Below the pieces are notes generated by a model. That model saw only the letters and a program-made list of their open reading frames with translations, was not told the origin of the DNA and searched no databases. From Vibrio hibernica (lineage in GTDB: Bacteria > Pseudomonadota > Gammaproteobacteria > Enterobacterales > Vibrionaceae): DNA of 64,000 nt. Location: NCBI RefSeq assembly GCF_015223435.1, contig NZ_VHKO01000003.1:1-64000 (forward strand). Direction: 5' to 3'. Positions 58,609-64,000 of this stretch are shown in pieces (position 1 is the first letter of the stretch; each line of letters opens with the position of its first letter). A program made the position numbers and the translations under genes.

Positions 58609-59546
58609 TAGTCGATGTCCTTATAGTCTCAAGCATTTATGACTTTTCAACTGACCTTGTTGTACAAGAGTTGGAGAATCGAGGGGTTAACTATTTTCGG
58701 CTTAACAAGGAAAACTTTACTACCTACCGTTCAACTATAGATATAGAAAATAAATTGTTAGAAGTTAGAGTTGATGGGGAAATCTACCAAGTCACTTCAG
58801 CAACTAAATCTATTTATTACAGACAGCCTGTTTTTTTAAGAAATACACCAAGTAACTCTTTAACAATAGATGAGCAGTTATCTCGAAGTCAATGGATGGG
58901 TTTTTTAAGGAGTTTGGTTATTTTTGAAAATGCTGCTTGGTTGAATCGACCAGAAGCTACATATCTCGCTGAAACAAAAGCTTACCAACTAATCTTAGCC
59001 CAAGATATTGGTTTTAAAATACCTACAACATTAATTGGTAATGATGCTGATAAGTTCCAAAGGTTTAAGCAGAAAATAATAATAAAATCTCTGGATACTA
59101 TATTGCTTCGAGAGTCCAATGATTGCCTGTTTACATATTCAACTATAAAAGACCCCTCTGAATTAAATGATCAAAATGTGTCCTCAGCTCCACTTACAGT
59201 TCAAGAGTATGTAACACAAAAAATTGATATTAGAGTAACTGTTATTGGAAATAAATTAGTGGCGGTAATAATAACTTCCGAAGGTCATGGGATAGAAGAG
59301 GATTGGCGTACAATTAATCGTGATTTGGTTGAATATACAGAAATAAAGCTTCCAAAGGATATTGAAAACCACTGCTTTGAGCTCTTGAGTAAACTGAAAC
59401 TTAACTTTGGGGCAATTGATCTTCTCTTAAGTAATGGTGAATTTACTTTTGTTGAAATTAATCCAACTGGAGAGTGGGGCTGGCTTGTGAATTCAGATAG
59501 GAGATTTGATATAGATATTGCCACTTGGCTGACAGAGGGAAAATAA
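58605..59546 (+). CDS. MvdD-type ATP-grasp peptide ligase
   Basis: 313 residues. N-terminus DVLIVSSIYDFSTDLVVQEL, a preATP-grasp domain, then ATP-grasp with IIIKSLD (ATP lysine near 95-165) and the terminal metal-binding motif FVEINPTGEWGWLV (E284, N286). The NPTGEWGW ending is characteristic of RiPP maturases of the MvdD/graspetide group, which phosphorylate Asp/Glu side chains and join them to Ser/Thr or Lys. It overlaps the peptide gene by 4 bases and the membrane protein gene by 1 base. An AAGGAG only one base from the ATG suggests start by translational coupling. Confidence 0.82.
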   Translation: MIVDVLIVSSIYDFSTDLVVQELENRGVNYFRLNKENFTTYRSTIDIENKLLEVRVDGEIYQVTSATKSIYYRQPVFLRNTPSNSLTIDEQLSRSQWMGFLRSLVIFENAAWLNRPEATYLAETKAYQLILAQDIGFKIPTTLIGNDADKFQRFKQKIIIKSLDTILLRESNDCLFTYSTIKDPSELNDQNVSSAPLTVQEYVTQKIDIRVTVIGNKLVAVIITSEGHGIEEDWRTINRDLVEYTEIKLPKDIENHCFELLSKLKLNFGAIDLLLSNGEFTFVEINPTGEWGWLVNSDRRFDIDIATWLTEGK

Positions 59547-60238
59547 TGAACTTTATTTATCGTATTTTTGAAGAACTTTTTCCAATATTTCCTTTCTTGA
59601 AAAGCAAAAACAATATTTTAAATAAAATTAGTAATGAAAATGAGATAACTAGTAAGTCTCAAAGATATAAAGAGCTAGGTTCTGATAGCTTAAATATTCG
59701 CATTAAGGAAGAACATGAACGTGCAATAAAAATAGATGAGAAGACATTTAAATTTACACTCGGTTTAAGTATTAGTTTAACCGTGTTAGCTGCTGCTAGT
59801 GGATCATTTGTCAAGTTTTCACCAAATAGCCCATTTTCAATGTATATATCAATAATTTGTGGGGTCGCATCGATTTATATGCTTGCGGCAGGGATCACTG
59901 CATTAGGGGCAATTAAAACATTGGCGACATATGGATACGGCACAGATCATTTATTAAATAAAATGAAAATTGGTGACTCGTATTTAGTTGAAGCTCTATA
60001 TGCACAAGAACTAATGAATATTATTCGTCAGTTAAGAAATGAAGCGGCGTATCAATGTCTTCGTAATGGGTTCCTTATGCTATTCCTTGCTTTGAGCTTA
60101 GCTGTATTTATGCTGGGAAATCCCAGTGAAACTTCAGCATCAACTAAAACTAATATTGAAGATGTGTCTAAAAAACGAGCAGCAGCGGACTTAAAGAACA
60201 AAATATTAGTATCTGGTGAAAAAATTGATAATAAGTAA
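59546..60238 (+). CDS. Three-helix membrane protein of the peptide locus
   Basis: 230 residues. A cytosolic-type charged region (1-66, including EEHERAIKIDEKTFKF) precedes membrane helices at about 69-90, 98-122 and 172-192 and a polar tail. The start ATG overlaps the ligase stop (TAATG) and has GAGGGA seven bases upstream. No transporter or peptidase motif is seen, so it is not an ABC exporter/C39 protease. It could be an export, immunity or membrane-effector component of the peptide system. Family not recognised. Confidence 0.68.
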   Translation: MNFIYRIFEELFPIFPFLKSKNNILNKISNENEITSKSQRYKELGSDSLNIRIKEEHERAIKIDEKTFKFTLGLSISLTVLAAASGSFVKFSPNSPFSMYISIICGVASIYMLAAGITALGAIKTLATYGYGTDHLLNKMKIGDSYLVEALYAQELMNIIRQLRNEAAYQCLRNGFLMLFLALSLAVFMLGNPSETSASTKTNIEDVSKKRAAADLKNKILVSGEKIDNK

Positions 60239-60382
60239 ATGAAGTCACCCACTAAATCGTCAGCAAATTGAAGCATTAACCCATAGAAATATTAATCTAA
60301 AATTTACGTATTTAGAGTTAAAGGGTTAACAAAATTCTGTCCAAAGCACGTTTAAAAATACTAAACCTTTATTACACGAAAA

Positions 60383-60409
60383 AGCCCTGTGAGCAGAACT
60401 CACAGGGCT
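60383..60409 (-). terminator. Terminator of dbpA
   Basis: Perfect 11-bp stem AGCCCTGTGAG / CTCACAGGGCT with a 5-base loop and TTTTT on the minus strand; it also can close the peptide operon (ATTTTAAT on the plus side). Confidence 0.88.
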
Positions 60410-60432
60410 ATTTTAATAAAGCTAGATATTAA

Positions 60433-61830
60433 TTAAATAATACGAGCTCGGAAGGTTTTACCTTTCATTTTGCCATTTGAAATGATCTTAAGGGCTTTCT
60501 TGGCGACATCTTTTTGTACTGCTACATAGGCGCGAATGTCAGATAAATTAATCTTACCGACTTGGCTGCCTTGAATGCTTTGCTCGCCACCGGTTAGTGC
60601 ACCTAAAATATCACCTGCACGAACTTTTTGTTTCTTACCGCCATCAATTTGAATGGTCGCCATTTTAGCCACGAAAGGCGCATCAGATAACACATCAGCA
60701 GATGGAAGCGTCGATGGTGAAATCGCAATGTCCATGTATTCATCAATTTGTGCCACTTTAAACATTTCTTTAGCAGAGAATAGGCTAAATGCCATGCCTT
60801 TGCTGCCTGCGCGGCCTGTACGACCAATGCGGTGAACATGAATTTCTGCATCACGAGCGAGTTCGAAGTTAATTACAGCATCTAAATTTTCAACATCCAA
60901 GCCACGAGCTGCAACGTCGGTTGCCACTAAAATTGATGAGCTTTTGTTAGCAAAACGGACTAGCGCTTGGTCACGATCGCGCTGCTCTAAATCACCGTGT
61001 AGAGCGATGACATCAAAGCCTTTGTATTCTAATTCATCGGCTAATTGTTGTGTCTCACGTTTGGTGTTACAGAAGATCACAGATGACTCAGGTTTATGAG
61101 TTAACAGTAAAATTTGAGTGGCGCGTAAACGTTCTTCAAAGCTTCCTGCTTCATAGAAAAACTGGCTGATGCTGGTGTTAGCATGCTGACTTTCTACTTT
61201 CACTAGCTCTGGATTGCGCATGATACGATCGGCAATTTTCTTAATTTCAGGTGGGAAAGTGGCACTAAAGAGTAAGGTCTGACGCTCTTTTGGTGCTTCC
61301 GCAATAATTGCATCTAATGAATCTTGGAAACCCATATCCAACATGCGATCTGCTTCATCGAGTACTAGCGTATTTAGCTCAGATAAATCGATACGACCTT
61401 TATCAAGGTGATCCAAAATACGGCCCGGTGTGCCAACAAGAATATGCGCGCCATGTTCAAGCGAACCAATTTGTGGGCCAAATGGCATGCCGCCACATAA
61501 GGTCAACACTTTGATGTTATGAATACCACGAGCCAATTTACGGATTTCAGTCGCGACTTGGTCGGCGAGTTCACGGGTTGGGCATAATACTAAAGTTTGC
61601 ACACGGAAACGCTTCACATCTAAGTTAGCTAATAAGCCTAAACCAAATGCGGCTGTTTTACCTGAGCCAGTTTTACCTTGTCCAATCACATCTTTGCCAG
61701 CCAGCATTAAAGGCAGGCTGTCGGCTTGGATTGGTGTCATCGATTGATAGCCTAAACTGTCTAAATTCTCGATTAATGCGCTATCAAGGTTCAGGCTATT
61801 AAATGCTGTGTTAGAGGTCGTTGAAGTCAA
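60433..61830 (-). CDS. dbpA: DEAD-box RNA helicase DbpA
   Basis: 465 residues (E. coli DbpA 457). Q motif MTPIQADSLP, motif I GQGKTGSGKT near 50, DEAD near 155 in VLDEADRMLDMG, SAT in LLFSATFP, and HRIGRTGRAG near 330. The C-terminal 75 residues (GDILGALTGGE..., VGKINLSDIRAYVAV) are the DbpA RNA-recognition domain, which binds hairpin 92 of 23S rRNA. It acts in late assembly of the large ribosomal subunit. Monocistronic. Confidence 0.94.
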   Translation of the reverse strand: MTSTTSNTAFNSLNLDSALIENLDSLGYQSMTPIQADSLPLMLAGKDVIGQGKTGSGKTAAFGLGLLANLDVKRFRVQTLVLCPTRELADQVATEIRKLARGIHNIKVLTLCGGMPFGPQIGSLEHGAHILVGTPGRILDHLDKGRIDLSELNTLVLDEADRMLDMGFQDSLDAIIAEAPKERQTLLFSATFPPEIKKIADRIMRNPELVKVESQHANTSISQFFYEAGSFEERLRATQILLLTHKPESSVIFCNTKRETQQLADELEYKGFDVIALHGDLEQRDRDQALVRFANKSSSILVATDVAARGLDVENLDAVINFELARDAEIHVHRIGRTGRAGSKGMAFSLFSAKEMFKVAQIDEYMDIAISPSTLPSADVLSDAPFVAKMATIQIDGGKKQKVRAGDILGALTGGEQSIQGSQVGKINLSDIRAYVAVQKDVAKKALKIISNGKMKGKTFRARII

Positions 61831-61932
61831 AGTTTGTTATTCCTAATAATAAATGCGCTCGTTAACCGAAGTATTACGCTTAACGAGTTATCAAATTGGT
61901 TGTGATTTTTGTTTGCTTATAATCACGTCATG

Positions 61933-62166
61933 TTAACTGTTATAAATTTTATCAAAGTTGGCGGCGTTCCATCCCGCCATCATGCGATCGCCAATTTTGA
62001 GCACGGGAACACCACGTGCGCCCATAGCTTCTAATTCTTTACGGCCGCGTTGCAGTTGAGCATCACACAAGCGGTACTTAATGCCCTTTGAATCTAAATA
62101 CATTTTTGCGGCTTTGCAGTGTGGGCATTTGGCACCCACGTATAAGACAACTCTCTTCATCGTCAT
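61933..62166 (-). CDS. Small glutaredoxin-family protein
   Basis: 77 residues with thioredoxin fold and CPHC at 14-17 (VGAKCPHCKAAK), the cis-proline in GVPVLKIGD near 53-61, and a short C-terminal helix. It is close to NrdH-type or GrxC-like small glutaredoxins. Substrate unknown. It lies 8 bases after the DUF1415 gene, so the two are one operon. Confidence 0.85.
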   Translation of the reverse strand: MTMKRVVLYVGAKCPHCKAAKMYLDSKGIKYRLCDAQLQRGRKELEAMGARGVPVLKIGDRMMAGWNAANFDKIYNS

Positions 62167-62174
62167 ATGATCTT

Positions 62175-62741
62175 TTAATCTTTATTGCTAAATAGGTAAG
62201 GAAACAATTGTTGCTTTTCTTGAACGCTTAACGCTTCGACACGAGCAATATTAGTATCGGGTATTGCTTCCGGATTAGGGTAATGCTTAACGGCTTTTGC
62301 CATGCTGTCTTCACGAATTAAGTGTAGAACAGGATAGGGCGCGCGATTAGTTAAATTTTCCGCATCATCTGGGCTTGCGCCTGCAAAACAATAATCGGGA
62401 TGAAAAGTTGCCACTTGGAAAATGCCTTCCCATTGTTCTTGTTTGAGCAGGGCATCTATCCAATCTAAAAAGAAGTTGTAATTATCGAAATCACTGAGCA
62501 TTTTCGGGATCACAACTAAGGTGGTTTCTAATTCTTTCACATCGGTTTGCGCTAAACGAGTGAACTCTTGAAACACATCTTCCAGCAAGGCTTCTTCTAC
62601 TTGAGCGTCGGATACAAAGATACGAATTTGTTCATTTCGTTGCGGCTTGGCGGCAAAAGGACATAAATTTAATCCAATTACGACATCGATCAGCCATTGT
62701 TCTACTTGAGATTCAATCTCTGCAAAAGTAGGAATAGACAT
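62175..62741 (-). CDS. DUF1415 protein
   Basis: 188 residues. Start SIPTFAEIESQVEQWLIDVV, the NLCPFAAKP segment near 25-33, TLVVIPKML, NFFLDWIDALL and FHPDYCFAGASPDDAENLTNR are conserved in DUF1415, a proteobacterial family of unknown function with conserved Cys, Pro and Asp. It is paired with a glutaredoxin gene, which suggests a redox link (inference). Divergent from the DUF2058 gene across 146 bases. Confidence 0.88.
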   Translation of the reverse strand: MSIPTFAEIESQVEQWLIDVVIGLNLCPFAAKPQRNEQIRIFVSDAQVEEALLEDVFQEFTRLAQTDVKELETTLVVIPKMLSDFDNYNFFLDWIDALLKQEQWEGIFQVATFHPDYCFAGASPDDAENLTNRAPYPVLHLIREDSMAKAVKHYPNPEAIPDTNIARVEALSVQEKQQLFPYLFSNKD

Positions 62742-62887
62742 GTGAACCTCAAATAATTAATCGCGCCGCATTCTAGCATAGTTAACCTCATCTATTGATC
62801 TTAATAATCTGCACCTTGCTAAAAATTACAGGTATAATTACCGACAGAATATTTTCAATTAAGACTTAGAGAGCACCTGAACTCATT

Positions 62888-63427
62888 ATGGCTAAATTAA
62901 CTCTTCAAGAACAAATGCTGAAAGCTGGTTTGGTGAACAGCAAAAAATTGGCAAAAGCAAAAAAAACGTCTAAAAAATCACGCGTCCAAGCACGTGAAGC
63001 GCGCGAAGCGGTTGAAGTGAACAAACAAGCGCAAATTGAGCGTGATAAAGCATTAAGTGCGCAGCAAAAAGAAGCCACACTGTCGAAAGAAATGAAAGCG
63101 CAAGTGAAGCAGCTTATTGATATGAACCGAATTACGATTCGTGATGGTGAGATTGGCTATAACTTTACCGATGGTACGACAGTTAAAAAACTGTACGTTG
63201 ATAAAGAAACGCAAGCAGAACTCACGAAAGGCCGATTGGCGATTGCACGTTATGTGGCAAAAAGTGGCGAAGAAGAAGAGTACGCGATTATTCCAGCAAG
63301 CGTGGCGGATAAAATTGCCCTACGCGATGAAAATACGATTGTGCTGAACAATGTATTAAGCAAAGAAGAACAAGATGAAGACGACCCATACGCAGATTTC
63401 GTCGTACCAGATGATTTGATGTGGTAA
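62888..63427 (+). CDS. yaiL: DUF2058 (YaiL-like) nucleoprotein
   Basis: 179 residues, highly charged. LTLQEQMLKAGLVNSKKLAK at the start and a basic lysine-rich helix (20-50), then a beta domain with IGYNFTDGTTVKKLYVD and AIARYVAKSGEEEEYAIIP. E. coli YaiL (179) has the same plan. The function is not established; the basic helix suggests nucleic-acid binding. AGAGAGCACCTGAACTCATT upstream; own terminator beyond the ERIC element. Confidence 0.87.
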   Translation: MAKLTLQEQMLKAGLVNSKKLAKAKKTSKKSRVQAREAREAVEVNKQAQIERDKALSAQQKEATLSKEMKAQVKQLIDMNRITIRDGEIGYNFTDGTTVKKLYVDKETQAELTKGRLAIARYVAKSGEEEEYAIIPASVADKIALRDENTIVLNNVLSKEEQDEDDPYADFVVPDDLMW

Positions 63428-63442
63428 CTCCTTAAACAGATA

Positions 63443-63569
63443 TATACCCGTCTTACTTGACGCTGCAGCTTTGTTGGCTACGCTCGTTCACCCCACTCAC
63501 TTAGTGAACTAAGCTCACGGGGCTTCACTTGCTTGCCGCCTCACTGCAACTTCAATTACTTTGGGTATA
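63443..63569. repeat. Complete 127-bp ERIC element
   Basis: Ends TATACCCG and GGGTATA are inverted, and the centre reads GTTCACCCCACTCACTTAGT, then GAACTAAGCTCACGGGGCTT, as in enterobacterial repetitive intergenic consensus elements. The length is exactly the standard 127 bp. It sits between the DUF2058 gene and its terminator, so it would be transcribed and fold into a long hairpin. Confidence 0.9.
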
Positions 63570-63572
63570 AAT

Positions 63573-63599
63573 GAGTCTCAGTTATCTGAGGCTTTTTTG
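63573..63599 (+). terminator. Terminator after the DUF2058 gene and ERIC
   Basis: AGTCTCAG / CTGAGGCT stem with loop TTAT and a run of six T, directly after the ERIC element. Confidence 0.8.
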
Positions 63600-63726
63600 T
63601 GTCTTTTTATTAGGCAACATTAGAATGTAAACGTTAACATTTAGATGGTTGTTTGTGATGAACCGCCAAGAAAAAAACGTAAGATAAGATTAAGGTAATG
63701 GGATCTCAACAATAACTGGAGCAATC

Positions 63727-64000
63727 ATGTCTTATATTGCAAACCCTGAACGCTATACTTCAATGCAATACAATCGTTGTGGGAAAAGTGGTTTAAAACT
63801 TCCGGCGGTATCGCTAGGTCTTTGGCATAATTTTGGTGATATTAATCAGTTTTCAAACAGCCGAGATCTTATTTTACATGCCTTTGATCTAGGTATTACT
63901 CACTTTGATTTAGCCAATAACTACGGGCCACCACCGGGCAGCGCGGAAGAGAATTTTGGACGTATTTTGAAAAAAGGTTTACGTCCTTACCGTGATGAAT
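63727..64000 (+). CDS. Aldo/keto reductase, YghZ-like (5' part)
   Basis: The first 91 residues are in the window and the rest lies beyond 64000. Start MSYIANPERYTSMQYNRCGK, then LPAVSLGLWHNFGD, HAFDLGITHFDLANNYGPPP and SAEENFGRIL. The conserved Asp and Tyr (D..NNY) of the catalytic tetrad are present. It matches the L-glyceraldehyde-3-phosphate reductase YghZ type (methylglyoxal detoxification, NADPH-dependent). GGAG seven bases before the ATG. Confidence 0.87.
   Translation, partial: MSYIANPERYTSMQYNRCGKSGLKLPAVSLGLWHNFGDINQFSNSRDLILHAFDLGITHFDLANNYGPPPGSAEENFGRILKKGLRPYRDE

Overview
The window is a continuous piece of a gammaproteobacterial chromosome, most likely from the Vibrionaceae (a Vibrio or Aliivibrio-like species). 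The support is gene content and order: grxA, hexR, PLP-dependent panP, lysO, tfoX, serC, cydDC, trxB, maeA and purC follow one another much as on Vibrio chromosome 1. PurC is the long Vibrio type. The DNA is AT-rich and carries a full 127-bp ERIC element and other dispersed intergenic repeats of the kind seen in this family. I see no rRNA, tRNA, CRISPR array, integrase or insertion sequence.

Layout. 0.1-8 kb: YbjL-type transporter, grxA, hexR, panP, a small secreted protein, lysO, and the competence regulator tfoX. 8-19 kb: an outer-membrane barrel protein, a DUF945 protein, serC, cydDC, trxB, a zinc-cluster DUF2797 protein and a membrane diguanylate cyclase. 19-28.6 kb: sanA, maeA, purC with a PurR operator, a SulA-like gene under a LexA box, a decayed aqpZ remnant, small conserved proteins, and ydiJ. 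28.7-34.1 kb: an operon of a DUF2760 membrane/coiled-coil protein and two Hsp70-family proteins. 34.4-43.6 kb: DEDDh exonuclease, tcyP, a LysE exporter, GNAT, a secreted Nudix-PAP2 fusion overlapping queC, DUF2750, rlmI, yccX, tusE and yccA. 43.9-51.5 kb: the aapJQMP amino-acid ABC operon, then a siroheme-synthase-like gene with a decayed methyltransferase domain ahead of btuC and btuD. 51.5-51.75 kb: a gene-free stretch with a sigma-54-type promoter and a strong terminator, which I read as a candidate small-RNA gene. 51.8-57.9 kb: MazG-like pyrophosphohydrolase, MFS exporter, dadAX, an EmrE-type SMR pump, a methyltransferase and a YjbR protein. 57.9-60.3 kb: a repeat cluster followed by a three-gene island. 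60.4-64 kb: dbpA, a small glutaredoxin, DUF1415, DUF2058, the ERIC element, and the start of an aldo/keto reductase cut by the window end.

The most interesting system is the 58.4-60.24 kb island. A 67-residue peptide gene with a Lys/Asp/Glu-rich tail overlaps an MvdD-type ATP-grasp ligase gene, which overlaps a three-helix membrane protein gene. This is the architecture of a ribosomally made, ATP-grasp-crosslinked peptide (graspetide) locus with a dedicated membrane partner. It is more AT-rich than its surroundings, sits beside mobile-type repeats and has an 8-bp inverted repeat just upstream. Second is the candidate sigma-54-dependent small RNA after btuD. Third is the DUF2760/Hsp70/Hsp70 operon with a terminator between the two chaperone genes.

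Starts were moved inward from the longest reading frame where a ribosome binding site or family alignment required it. All functional names rest on recognising motifs and families by eye; no search was run.
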